Origin: Salminus brasiliensis
Lineage: Eukaryota; Chordata; Actinopteri; Characiformes; Bryconidae
Direction of reading: 5' to 3'
Assembly (NCBI RefSeq): GCF_030463535.1
Contig: NC_132901.1
Span: 7,818,959-7,882,958, forward strand
DNA length: 64,000 bases
The position numbers and the translations under genes are program-made. Below the pieces are notes generated by a model that ran no database searches, had not been told where the DNA came from, and saw only the letters and a list, made by a program, of their open reading frames with translations. Shown piece by piece: positions 13,725 to 26,516 of this stretch; position 1 is the first letter of the stretch, and the number at the start of each line of letters is the position of its first letter.

Positions 13725-14728
13725 ATGGAGCGTGGATGCCATCGTGTGGTCAAACTAGGCAAATGCAAACGTTAACTACGTAGATTTATTCGTGTATGTG
13801 TGTGAATGTAACAGCTTTTTTCATTTGATAGATGGTTGTGAACTCCAGTACGTCTACTAAATCATTTGTATTGCGGTGTTATTTTGGTTAGTGTTTTTTA
13901 AAGTACATTTTAAAAAATGTTTCTATTGAAGCATACTTCAGTTCAGGGCATTTTAGTAGCCAGCATGGTTACCAGTTCTCATGCTGCCAGGCAATGAAAT
14001 GGAAACTTAATTTAGGGTAATTTTATACACATTAAATATGATTGTTAACTGCACCAACAAATCTAAAAAGTAATTACGTGTCTTACGTGATGATTTTCGT
14101 TTGGGCTTGGGTTTCATTTCAACAATATGCTAACGATAACATACTCCAGACTGTATAATCTCCTTCCACAACTAGATAAAATGTCTTGTTTTGAAGAACG
14201 CTTGATAGAAGTCTTTAATAAAGGCACTTTATTAGCCATCATGACAACCAAACAGCATGCAGTTATGTAAAAAGCCACCAATTTACTCACTGCTAGAAGC
14301 CATTGAGACAAACTATAGAGTAGTGCACTTCTATGTAGGACCTTTATTTCCTTTTCTTTAGAGCCCTTAAACTCTGTGTATTAGCTTATATTGAGGTTAC
14401 CATAATAATCATAAATCAGTAAAAAACACCGCTCATCTGCTATCAAGACCTGACCGAGGAGCTGGAGGCCAGTGGAGCAAAGCTAAAATATGGAAAAGCA
14501 TACGCACCCTCAAATTGGTGCAAAAAAAAATAAATAATAATTTTAATCATTCAAGGCATAGGTAAGTAACAAATGAATACAAAAGTGCTAACAAAAGTGA
14601 ATGAAAAGCCAGCCGTACTCACTTGTGAATTCGCTTTTTTGATTTTGCTTCTTTAAACGTCTCTGTGGACCAAAAAAAAAAGATTAATTGTTTTACATTT
14701 TAACCACACGATGGCATCCACGCTCCAT
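13725..14728. mobile_element. ~1.0-kb TIR element, copy 1, unit 1 spacer
   Basis: 30-bp ends are inverted: ATGGAGCGTGGATGCCATCG plus GTGTGGTCAAA at 13725-13754, and the reverse complement with one mismatch at 14699-14728. There is no transposase, so this would be a nonautonomous DNA element. Homology with copy 2 extends beyond the ends on both sides, so the real unit may be larger. Family unknown. Confidence 0.45.
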
Positions 14729-14897
14729 TTACGTACTATGACCACAGACTTAAAGCTTAGCCCTGAAACTCCATCAGAAGCCTAAAAGACTTGACTAGAG
14801 AAGTGCACTTCTGTGTAGTGTATACAGTGTAAGGGATTTAGGAAGTGCCCTATTGCAAACGTCACCGTTGTTTTGGTATCGTGGATATATGTCATGG

Positions 14898-15921
14898 ATG
14901 GAGCGTGGATGCCATCGTGTGGTCAAACTCGCAAATGCAAACGCTAAAAACATAGATGTATACGTGTATGTGTGTGAATGTTACAGCTTTTACATATGAC
15001 AGATGGTTGTGAACTCCAGTAAGTCTACTAAGATCTACCAAGGAACATTTGGGCATTTTAGTAGCCAGCATGACAACCAGTTGTCATGCTACCAGGCAAT
15101 GAAAACTTAATTTAGGGCACTGCAATTTTTATACACATTAAATATGATTGTTAACTGCACCAATACATCTAAAAAGTCATTACATGTCTTGCGGGATGAT
15201 TTTTGTTTGGGTTTTAACAATATGCTAATGATAAAGTAGGACAGAAATTTTTTTTACTCCAGACTGTATTACCTCCTTCCACAACTCGATCAAATGGCTT
15301 TAGATAAAGAATCCTTGATAGAAGCATTCTTTATTTAAGGCACTTTTTTATCAGTTAGGTAAAAAGCCAACAATTCGCTCACTACTATAAGCCATTGAGA
15401 CAAACTGTAGAGTAGTGCAATTCTATGAATGACGTTTTTCCCCTCCCCCTTTAGAGCCCTTAAATTCTATGCTGTATGGTTATGTGTATGTATGTATGCA
15501 TCAGCTTATATTGAGGTTAACATAATAATCATAAATCAATAAAGAACACCGCTCATCTGCTATCAAGACCTGACTAAGGAGCTAGAGGCCAGTGGAGCAA
15601 AGCTACAATTACGAAAAGCATACGCACCATCAGTGCAAAAAAATCATTTTAACCTGCCAGGTTTAGGTCAAAGACTTTCTTCAAGGCATAGGTAAGTAAC
15701 AAATGAATACAAAAGTGCTAACAAAAGTGTATCAAAAGCCAGCCGTACTCACTTGTGAATTAGCTTTTTTGTGCTTCTCAAATTGAACTCTTTCTCTTCT
15801 TTCTGATTTTGCTTCTTTAAATGTCTCTGTGGACCAAGAAAAAAAAAACTAAAAAAAAAGATGAATTGTTTTATATTTTGCAGATTTACATTTTGACCAC
15901 CAGATGGCATCCACGCTCCAT
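14898..15921. mobile_element. ~1.0-kb TIR element, copy 2, unit 1 spacer
   Basis: It has the same terminal inverted repeats (14898-14927 and 15892-15921) and the same internal order as copy 1, in the same direction and more diverged inside. Its right end carries CCACCAGATGGCA (15897-15909), a good CTCF-like core. It contains the left arm of the 146-bp inverted repeat. Confidence 0.45.
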
Positions 15922-16519
15922 TCACGTACTACGACAACAGACTTAAAGCTTAGCCCTGAAACTCCATCAGAATCCTAAGGGGTAGGTCTAGCCAAACTGC
16001 TTCCCCTCACCCTGACTTCATCATGAGCTCTACACTTACTTTGCTTACCACAATGTCTTTCCATATTTCTTTATCATCCACTAACTGCAACATATGATAA
16101 AAGCAACATTACTTAAAGCAACATTAACTCCCTCTGTGTTTATCTAATCTAGCATGACTTTTATTAGAAGATGTAAAGCGAGCCTGAGAAATCCAAGGGG
16201 TAAACATGTAGTTTTAGTTGGCCTCATTAGGAGCTTTTCCCTTGTATGCAATAATATACCATTTATTCGATTTGTGTTTGTTCTTTCTTTCTTTAAATGT
16301 CTCTGTGGACACTATATCTTTAACTTGTAGTGTATTAGATTAACGACTACAATTCCCATGATGCCTAACTAAAGATTTTTTTGCACCGATGGTGCGTATG
16401 CTTTTCGTAATTGTAGCTTTGCTCCACTGGCCTCTAGCTCCTTAGTCAGGTCTTGATAGCAGATGAGCGGTGTTCTTTATTGATTTATGATTATTATGTT
16501 AACCTCAATATAAGCTGAT
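15500..16519. repeat. 146-bp inverted repeat, unit 1 spacer
   Basis: The left arm 15500-15645 and right arm 16374-16519 are reverse complements with a single mismatch, separated by 728 bp. The corresponding arms in unit 2 (33391-33536 and 34265-34410) and unit 3 (48286-48431 and 49160-49305) match perfectly. The arms start at ATCAGCTTATATTGAGG and end in a run of seven A followed by TC. Confidence 0.9.
16346..16365 (+). promoter_or_regulatory. ZNF143/SBS-like motif, first
   Basis: ACTACAATTCCCATGATGCC differs only slightly from the vertebrate ZNF143/THAP11 site. Copies lie at 34237 and 49132. No gene starts nearby, so function is open. Confidence 0.5.
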
Positions 16520-17433
16520 AAAACCTTGCCAAATAAAATTATTTTTGCACAGATTTAATTGTGTGGGTATGAGACATGTTAGTATTATTCCTACATTCAC
16601 TTCTCATTGGTGAAGATCTTCTCTAATGGCCAATGTCAGTGTTAACACTTTACTGTACATCCTATACATTTGCACTCCTGGACACTACTAACACTTTATT
16701 ATTATTACTTAATAATACAGTGTTATTATTAAATTTTTATGTATCGTCATCTGTCCACTTCATTTCTTATTTTTCATAACTGCACTGTCCTTCATCTGCA
16801 GTTAGTTTCAAATGCATTTTCACATGTATTCTATTTATCTGTCTATCTATCTATCTTGCAGTGTGGGTTCTAACTAGACAAAGGACTCCAAAAGTCATGT
16901 TTGTGTTTTTAAACCACAGTATTGACTTTGTCCTCATGTAACTCATGTATAGTGTAACTGGGTATCTCAGTATCTTCACCTGGATTTATTGATCCAAAAC
17001 TGTAGTTTAGTGATGTCAAGGTTCAAATGTTTAAAGTCATGTCATGTTGAATGTTGTGAGGGAATACGTCTGAAAATATATGGAACCTGGCCTGGCAGAT
17101 ACATATTCTGACCACCAGATGGCATCACTACTCCATTCACGTTCTGCAACTACATAGTCTTAGGGCCTAGCCCTGAAACTCCATCAGAAGCCTAAGAGGT
17201 AGGTCCAGCCGAACTGCTACCACTCATCCTGACTTCATCATGAGCTTTACACTTACTTTGCTCACCACAATTTATTTCCTTCCTTTCTCTTCCACTAACT
17301 GCTAACCAATATGACTTTAGAAGAAGATTTATTAGAAGATGTATAGTGAAAACCTGAGGAATCCAAATGGTGTGGGTTTAGTTTAAGTTGGCCTTGTTTT
17401 ATTTTATGTGCAGAAATATGTCAGTGGTGGTGG

Positions 17434-17564
<131 letters not shown>

Positions 17565-17758
17565 CTTGATGCATACTTATTCAATCTGACAGAAAATACA
17601 AACCCTGTACTGGTTTGTGTTTGAGCAATATGTGTTGACAAAGAAAAAAAGAACAAATTACTGGTTGAATCTATAAAACAATATGCTTCCTTTAAGTGTG
17701 TCTATGTCAATGTGTCAATGACACAATGTGTCTTTATCCTGTAGTGTCAAGATCAAGG

Positions 17759-17778
17759 ACTACAATTCCCATGATGCC
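17759..17778 (+). promoter_or_regulatory. ZNF143/SBS-like motif, second
   Basis: This is the same 20-mer as at 16346, with related flanks (TGTAGTGT before it and TAACTA after it), so the two are copies of one short repeat. A CACGTG E-box (near 17828) and TGACGTAC (near 17864) follow. Copies lie at 35656 and 50553. Confidence 0.5.
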
Positions 17779-19102
17779 TAACTACAAGTTCAGCCTATTG
17801 ACACACGTGCCATGTATTAGGACTAATCACGTGTTGTTTTAGAACGTTTTCGAAAAGTATAGATGACGTACAGTGTTTTATTGATTCAACCATTCATGTG
17901 ATCCGGCTCTTTAATTCTTGAATTTGATTTATTGTTGTACTGGGTTGTTGGCGTTGTATTTTCTAAACGTTGCAAACCCTTTGTATGTGGATTTACTTGT
18001 TCAATATGTTGTCATGGAGCCTGTCTCTCTCTCTCTATCTTTGTCTATCTCTCTATGTATACATATCTATCTACCTACCTACCTTCCTACCTACCACCCT
18101 CCCTCTCTTCATCTAATGATGAAATCCGATAACTGCACGTCCAGTCACAGTAAAAAGTAAACCGTGTGCCATGGTGTACAGTAGTGGGCTGATCTCAGTG
18201 TGTGCTTGTTTTATGCTTGCAAGGTCGTAACCCTAGTACTAAATAGCCATTTATGTCATTTATTCAGGCATTCAGGTGCATTGAGGGAGGACACGTACTC
18301 TTGTCGTGTGTGTGTGTGAAATAATCGCTACGCACGTTAGAATGGCGTGATGTAGTGTGACTTTGTTGTATACGAGACCGAGGCGCACATGGCGACAGCC
18401 ATCAGAGGGGAGTGGACGGCTGACCGAGGTATTTGTCGTGTTAAGACCTATGTTAACTACTTTTAATGTTCATACATGTGAAACGTCGTCTTTACATGAC
18501 GACATGTGAGTCATTACACTTTGCGTTGCTTTGTGGAATAGGCGTGAGCTGGAGACTGGACCTGGTCAGCTCCGTTGTGTCGCTGTTGGCACGATAACGT
18601 TTGCTAACTTGCCAAAAATGAAGTGGATACTGAAATCCGATAAGTCGATTTTGCGGAGAGCCTAAAGTTGTACACCCAGTCACAGCAAATCGACGTAGAA
18701 CTGCCGTTGCTGGATCTATGTGTGGAGTTGTACATAGCTTGGAGCCAGCTTAACGATTAGCAGCGTGGCTAACTCGGCCAGCATAAACAGTAAAGCACAA
18801 ATATGAGCCTAATTATGAGGGGTCATTATTTATTGACCACAGTGCAGTGCCACATGCGGAGTTGTAGCATAAAAGTACGCAATACAGCCGTGATTTGTGG
18901 CTGTTGAGTGATTTGAGTTAACTTGCTTTTTCAGGTCCACACATGAGCTAACATAGCGATTAGCATGCTAGCTAACTCGGATGGTACAAACAATAGCATT
19001 ACGCCAGCGAGTGTAAATACCTGTCAGATAAATACACACTCGCTCGAGTCAGTCAGGTTTTATTATGAAACCGTGTATATAGCTAGCAACATTTTATACG
19101 TT

Positions 19103-19653
19103 TACTGCCGTGGTTGAAATCGAGAAGCCACCTCGGAGAGTAGCATGATGGCTAGGTGTCTAAAAATTAATCACAAAAATAACGATATTACGGACACGTG
19201 CGTAGTTCTCTATATTGTTATTTGGAGCAAGTGAGGGAGAAACAGTCGTGCTTAAACCCGGCTACCAGCAGCGTATCTTCTGGTTTTCAGAGCTGGGCGG
19301 CCTGTGTAGCTTGCTAGCTAGTGTTTTGTTTACAAAAGATTATTTTCGTTATTAGCTAGTTGCCGAAACGGCATCGGTCAACCGAAAAAACGAACAAACA
19401 AAAAAACAATGCAATTTCGCTCGTTGGCCAATAGTTAAACAGTAAAAAAGCTCAGAAAAAGCTATGACATTAGAACCGGAGTTGCACTGTCCAATTCCCA
19501 AGCAGCTCACTACTCCCTATGGAGTGCACGGTGTCACGAAAAAACGCTGTGCACTAGGGAGTAGTGGAGTGCGGTTTAGGATCGCCCCAGGTGTACGAAG
19601 GAAGACTTCATGCATGGAGCATGGGGTGTCATCCTGTGGTAAAACACGGAAAG

Positions 19654-19710
<57 letters not shown>

Positions 19711-20211
19711 TTGGCGTTATTATTGTAGTAATTGATTTTTAGAAAACAGTGCATAAATGTTTATTTACAAAGGCCACATGGCCCCTATCCACTTCTTACA
19801 GTGACTCAAAGTAGGCTCATACACAGCCTCACTAAACAGTTCATCTTATGCCTAGGTCACTGAATTGTATGAATTTATTCAGTTATTTATTTATTTAAGA
19901 TTTCGCCATAAGACCAATCTATTTCAGAAATGATTTTAGCTCTTAATTGCAGTTTAGGTTACTTCGTCATTATATGGTCAAGCATGTCTGGAGCTAGGCT
20001 GTAGGTTTCAAAGCTAAATCATGTTGAGTTAAAGTATTCACAGTGAAGGTTATGCATGATCCAAAGTGTGCTGCGTTATTTTGAACATGAGTACATCCAG
20101 AGAGAACGGAATTCTGGTTGACTGTATTTTGTATGGCTACCCACTCAGTGGCTATACAGCAAAACAAGCGTTCTGCACACGTACAGAGTATGAGGCGGAG
20201 CTGATGTACTG
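19103..20211. other. Linker upstream of H4, unit 2
   Basis: This is a copy of 1-1127 with a shorter (TA)n at 19656-19705. No gene is seen. Confidence 0.8.
19656..19705. repeat. (TA)n microsatellite, unit 2
   Basis: At about 50 bp it is the shortest of the four copies, with the same flanks. Confidence 0.95.
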
Positions 20212-20642
<431 letters not shown>

Positions 20643-20672
20643 ACGCTCGGCCTGAACAGCTCTAAACCCAAC

Positions 20673-20688
20673 GGCTCTTTTAAGAGCC
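20673..20688 (+). terminator. Histone 3' stem-loop, H4 unit 2
   Basis: The stem-loop is intact, but the 3' side is ACTCA where unit 1 has ACCCA. The U7-type AAAAGAGCC follows. Confidence 0.97.
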
Positions 20689-20712
20689 ACTCACAAATCC
20701 AGCAAAAGAGCC

Positions 20713-21396
20713 TGTTTCTAATCTTAGCTTGTTTGTTTCAAATAAGGCAGTTTCCCGGATACTCTGTATTAAGAATGTAATATACGGGAAGAGTACATAT
20801 ATGTTACTTTGTATATATGTATTGTTTTACACCCCCCCCCCGTATGCGTTGGTAAAATCGGAACTATACGTCCTATAATATATATAAATCCTGATAGTCG
20901 CCGTCAACGCCGCTGTGGCGAAAAACAGATTAAGCCCTGTAGATTAAAAATGCGCGGGAAGGCGAACAAAGAGTTGATCATATTTGTTTGTTTCAATAAA
21001 GTCAATGATGGTGGTTATGAATCTCGGTTACTCCGGTTACTTTGTTAAGAAGCTCATTTTCAGGAGGAAAAAACATAATTTATATATAATATTTATATAT
21101 ATATATGACATTATATTCTTATATAATAATGTGATTATTATATAAGAATACATATTGTTTTCCATTTACCCCGTTTGCGTTGATTAAATCAGAATTATAC
21201 AGAACATCGCCGTCAACACCGCTTTGGCGAAAAATAATGTGCCGCCTGCACGGTGGGTACAAATGCGCGGGTAGGCGAACAAAGAGAATGCTGCTCAGGG
21301 GAGGGGGAAGGGAGGAGGAGAAAAAAGGGAGGGGAGGGGAGGGGAGGGGAAAAGGGAGTGTGGGGGGTTGGGAAGAAGCGAGCGGACAATTGTTGT
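20713..21396. other. H4-H2B spacer, unit 2
   Basis: This holds the same two spacer modules, the AT hairpin (near 21112-21148) and a polypurine tract (21297-21358) as unit 1. It has an extra TATAATATATATAAA insertion near 20873. No gene is seen. Confidence 0.8.
21297..21358 (+). repeat. Polypurine tract before H2B, unit 2
   Basis: A purine-only run of about 62 nt with a six-A interruption and one fewer GGGGA unit than unit 1. Confidence 0.85.
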
Positions 21397-21893
<497 letters not shown>

Positions 21894-21923
21894 ATGGTGA
21901 TAGCGGCGTAATCCAAACCCAAC

Positions 21924-21939
21924 GGCTCTTTTAAGAGCC
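21924..21939 (+). terminator. Histone 3' stem-loop, H2B unit 2
   Basis: This is the canonical stem-loop with ACCCA and a downstream GAAAGAGC. Confidence 0.97.
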
Positions 21940-21961
21940 ACCCACGGTTTCTTCGAAAGAG

Positions 21962-22443
21962 CAGTTTTATTCAAGAACAAAGTCGCCGATGGTAAGCTAT
22001 AATACTAATTATTATTATTAATATTATTATTATTTTTTTTTCCCCCATGAGTGCTTCTGCAGCCATTATTGTAAAAGGAATGCCCTTCAGTGTATGTATG
22101 TATGTAAATCAACTTACTTAGTTGTTTGTCTGCATTTAATTGGTATAGTATACTAAGATTCAGGGGCAGAGCAGCAAACTAAAATACTGTGCCATACTAA
22201 CTGTATGGCGTGGGGTTGTAATGCTAAGTGGGATAAATGAAGCTGCACATCACCTGTGAAAGACCAGTCCAGAGGAGATCAGCCTTACAGGTGGGGAATA
22301 GTGAGGCAGGAAACCATACTAGGGTTGACTTGAAGCCTAGAACTATACACTTGATCTTTGTAATGAAAGCTGTCTAGTATATATAACCAGGCATACGGTT
22401 AGGAAAGAGAGGAAATAAGTATCTCCACAAGCTTTTTTTTGTC
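21962..22443. other. H2B 3' flank, unit 2
   Basis: ATT/T-rich runs and a short TGTA tract lead into satellite. No gene is seen. Confidence 0.75.
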
Positions 22444-25400
22444 GGGTCACAGAAGGGTGAAGTTATTCAAAGCCTTAGGTTTATGGTGAGATTTGAGTGA
22501 GCAAGAATAGGTTCAGAGCTAGACTTTTGATGTAGAGGGTCGGAGCAAGGCAAAAGGACGAGGGTAGAGTAAGTAAAATAGTATGGCGGTCAAAGGCCTC
22601 AGGTTTATGATGAAGGTGGATTGAGTTAAAGTGACCGTGAGCTTAGGCCTTTGCCTTAGGATACAAAGGAAGGTTCAGTAAAAGTGAATTTCAGCATTAG
22701 CCATCAGCCTGATGATTTGGATACACATGGCCTCGGCCTACTGAGGAATGCACATCTAAGTAGAATGGTCATGACTGCATGGAATGGGTTAAATGAAAGT
22801 AAAAGTTTAAAAATAATAATTTGGTGTGTTGCTTATTGGGATAGAGGGAGGGATGGGGTTAATTTGTTTTAGTACAAGAATGAGATTGGAGTTGTTTCAT
22901 GTGAGGGGTTTGAATGAGGATGGGGAGTGATTTTGTATAATGGTTGGAGGAAGGATGGGGTTATTTGGTTTCATGGTTAGAATGATCTTAAGGTTATGTT
23001 GTACTAGGTTAAGAGGGAGGACAGAGTTATTTTGTATTAGGACTACTTGGTTTGGTCACAAAAAGATGAATTTGGTTGAAGCCTTAGGTTAATGGTGAGA
23101 TTCGAGCGAGCAAGAATAGGTTCAGAGCTAGACTTTTGATGTAGAGGGTCGGAGCAAGGCAAAAAGACGAGGGTAGAGTAAGTAAATTTAGGTAGCGTAA
23201 GTAAAAAAGTATGGCGGTGAAAGTGTGTTTAGTGCAGATGTGATCTAGGAAGAGTGAGTAACAGCAGCTTTGTAAACGAGGCCTCAGGTTTATGATGGAG
23301 GCGGATTGTGTTAAAGTGACTGTGAGCTTAGGCCTTTGCCTTAGGAAGCTTCAGAAAAAGTGAATTTCAACATTGGCCATCAGCCTGATGATTTGGATAC
23401 ACATGGCCTCGGCCTACTGAGGAATGCACATCTAAGTAGAATGGTCATGACTGCATGGAATGGGTTAAATGAAAGTAAAAGTTTAAAAATAATAATTTGG
23501 TGTGTTGCTTATTGAGATAGAGGGAGGGATGGGGTTAATTTGTTTTAGTACAAGAATGAGATTTGAGTTGTTTCATGTGAGGGGTTCGAATGAGGATGGA
23601 GTGATTTTGTATAATGGTTGGAGGAAGGATGGGGTTATTTCATTTTAGGGTTTGTGAGAGAAGGTGGTGGGGTTTGTATTAGAGTATGAATGGAAATGGG
23701 TTATTTTATTTTGGGGTTAGACGGCGGATGGGGTTATTTGTTTTAATGGTTAGAATGATCTTAAGGTTATGTTGTACTAGGTTAAGAGGGAGGACAGAGT
23801 TATTTTGTATTAGGACTATTTGGTTTGGTTCACTAAAAGATGAATTTGGTTGAAGTCTTAGGTTAATGGTGAGATTCGAGCGAGCAAGAATAGGTTCATA
23901 GATATTTTTTTGATGTAGAGGGTCGGAGCAATGCAAAAGGACGAGGGTAGAGTAAGTCAAATAGTATGGCGGTCAAAGGCCTCAGTTTTATGATGAAGGT
24001 GGATTGAGTTAAAGTGACGGTGAGCTTAAGCCTTTGCCTTAGGATACAAAGGAAGGTTCAGTAAAAGTGAGTTTCAACATTAGCCATCAGCCTCATGATT
24101 TGGATACACATGGCCTCGGCCTACTGAGGAATGCACATCTAAGTAGAATGGTCATGACTGCATGGAATGGGTTAAATGAAAGTAAAAGTTTAAAAATAAT
24201 AATTTGGTGTGTTGCTTATTGAGATAGAGGGAGGGATGGGGTTAATTTGTTTTAGTACAAGAATGAGATTTGAGTTGTTTCATGTGAGGGGTTCGAATGA
24301 GGATGGAGTGATTTTGTATAATGGTTGGAGGAAGGATGGGGTTATTTCATTTTAGGGTTTGTGAGAGAAGGTGGTGGGGTTTGTATTAGAGTATGAATGG
24401 AAATGGGTTATTTTATTTTGGGGTTAGACGGCGGATGGGGTTATTTGTTTTCATGGTTAGAATGATGTTAAGGTTATGTTGTACTAGGTTAAGAGGGAGG
24501 ACAGAGTTATTTTGTATTAGGACTATTTGGTTTGGTTCACTAAAAGATGAATTTGGTTGAAGTCTTAGGTTAATGGTGAGATTCGAGCGAGCAAGAATAG
24601 ATTCATAGATATTTTTTTGATGTAGAGGGTCGGAGCAATGCAAAAGGACGAGGGTAGAGTAAGTCAAATAGTATGGCGGTCAAAGGCCTCAGTTTTATGA
24701 TGAAGGTGGATTGAGTTAAAGTGACGGTGAGCTTAAGCCTTTGCCTTAGGATACAAAGGAAGGTTCAGTAAAAGTGAGTTTCAACATTAGCCATCAGCCT
24801 CATGATTTGGATACACATGGCCTCGGCCTACTGAGGAATGCACATCTAAGTAGAATGGTCATGACTGCATGGAATGGGTTAAATGAAAGTAAAAGTTTAA
24901 AAATAATAATTTGGTGTGTTGCTTATTGAGATAGAGGGAGGGATGGGGTTAATTTGTTTTAGGACAAGAATGAGATTGGAGTTGTTTCATGTGAGGGGTT
25001 CGAATGAGGATGGGGAGTGATTTTGTGTAATGGTTGGAGGAAGGATGGTGTTATTTCATTTTAGGGTTGGAGAGAGAAGGTGGTGGGGTTTGTATTAGAG
25101 TATGAATGAAAATGGGTTATTTTATTTTGGGGTTAGACGGCGGATGGGGTTATTTGGTTTCATGGTTAGAATGATGTTAAGGTTATGTTGTACTAGGTTA
25201 AGAGGGAGGACAGAGTTATTTTGTATTAGGACTATTTGGTTTGGTTCACTAAAAGATGAATTTGGTTGAAGCCTTAGGTTAATGGTGAGATTCGAGCGAG
25301 CAAGAATAGGTTCAGAGCTAGACTTATGATGTAGAGGGTCGGAGCAAGGCAAAAGGACGAGGGTAGAGTAAGTAAAATAGTATGGCGGTCAAAGGCCTCA

Positions 25401-25760
25401 GTTTTATGATGAAGGTGGATTGAGTTAAAGTGACGGTGAGTTTAAGCCTTTGCCTTAGGATACAAAGGAAGGTTCAGTAAAAGTAAGTTTCAACATTAGC
25501 CATCAGCCTGATGATTTGGATACACATGGCCTCGGCCTACTGAGGAATGCACATCTAAGTAGAATGGTCATGACTGCATGGAATGGGTTAAATGAAAGTA
25601 AAAGTTTAAAAATAATAATTTGGTGTGTTGCTTATTGAGATAGAGGGAGGGATGGGGTTAATTTGTTTTAGTACAAGAATGAGATTTGAGTTGTTTCATG
25701 TGAGGGGTTCGAATGAGGATGGAGTGATTTTGTATAATGGTTGGAGGAAGGATGGGGTTA
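22444..25760 (+). repeat. 709/773-bp satellite array, unit 2
   Basis: There are about four and a half monomers, with one long-form monomer near 23190. This is the shortest complete array of the window. It is the only one whose distal edge is seen without a deletion: it fades into simpler ~33-bp repeats at about 25760. Confidence 0.93.
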
Positions 25761-26060
25761 TTTTATTTAGGGTTGGAGAGAGAAAATGGTTATTTTCTAT
25801 TAGGGTTAAAATGAAAAATGGGGTTTTAGGGTTTAAATGAGCTTGGGTTTATTTTGTATTGGGGTTAGAGTGAAGGTGCAGTTATTTTGTATTAGGCTTG
25901 AAAAAGGGCATGATAGTTTTATGTTATGTTTAGAATAAGTTTTTTCTTTTTTTTTTGTTATTTTGTTTTTTGTGTTTTAGGGTTGGGGGGGTGTATGCAG
26001 TTATTTTGTGTTAGGGTTAGTATGAGATTTTTGGCTATGGTATATTGGGTGTGTTACGAG
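25761..26060 (+). repeat. Degenerate ~33-bp minisatellite at the array edge
   Basis: There are about eight diverged repeats of the type GTTATTTTGTATTAGGG followed by a purine-rich GAATGA-GATGG half. The same pattern recurs inside each 709-bp monomer, so this looks like the surviving ancestral or unamplified part of the satellite. Unit lengths vary from about 28 to 45 bp. Confidence 0.7.
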
Positions 26061-26516
26061 TGCGTATTAGGGGACCTATGGAGAGCCGTTCCGAGTGTGG
26101 AAGCGCCGGTGACAAAGACGCATCGACGGTGGAAGTCATACTGCGCACACACGGCAACACTGTGCTTTACACACTCCTCAAGGTCGCCTTGCACGACGAG
26201 CAAAACAACGCACCCACGTCTCGGATGCCCAGCACGCTCTCGACGAGGCTCTCCTCCAACGCACCGGATAACACTCGCCCAGTTCGTGGCACCTTTTGTC
26301 GCCGTTTTCCACCGATTAGCACGCCAAATGCGCCGCCGCCCGTTCGGCACGCCGGTAGCGTGGCACGCTTCGGTGAGCGCCGTATTAAACGCGGCGTCGT
26401 TACGCTGCCCTTCCCGTCTTCTCAACACACGGTGGAGCCTCTCGGAGACGAAAGAGCATTTCTACGCTCGCCAAGTTGAGCTTTCACCCATATTTCGCTC
26501 GACAAACGCCGAGAGA
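26061..26516. other. CpG-rich region upstream of H1, function unknown
   Basis: GC- and CpG-rich sequence contrasts sharply with the AT-rich satellite before it. Frames stay open on both strands: a 144-codon frame at 26045-26479 (+) and a 124-codon frame at 26054-26428 (-). I recognise no family in any frame. It is either part of the H1 CpG island or a decayed coding segment. It is absent from units 1 and 3 because of deletions. Confidence 0.4.

Noticed and set aside
25780-26030. Telomere-like TTAGGGTTA words in the minisatellite and satellite
   Set aside because: They are isolated within ~33-bp repeats and never form tandem hexamers, so they are not an interstitial telomere.
26100-26240. Weak similarity of the CpG-rich segment to an internal part of H4 (CTCAA-GT ... 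GACGC)
   Set aside because: The match covers about 40 bases at low identity and does not continue on either side, so it is not better than chance in GC-rich sequence.
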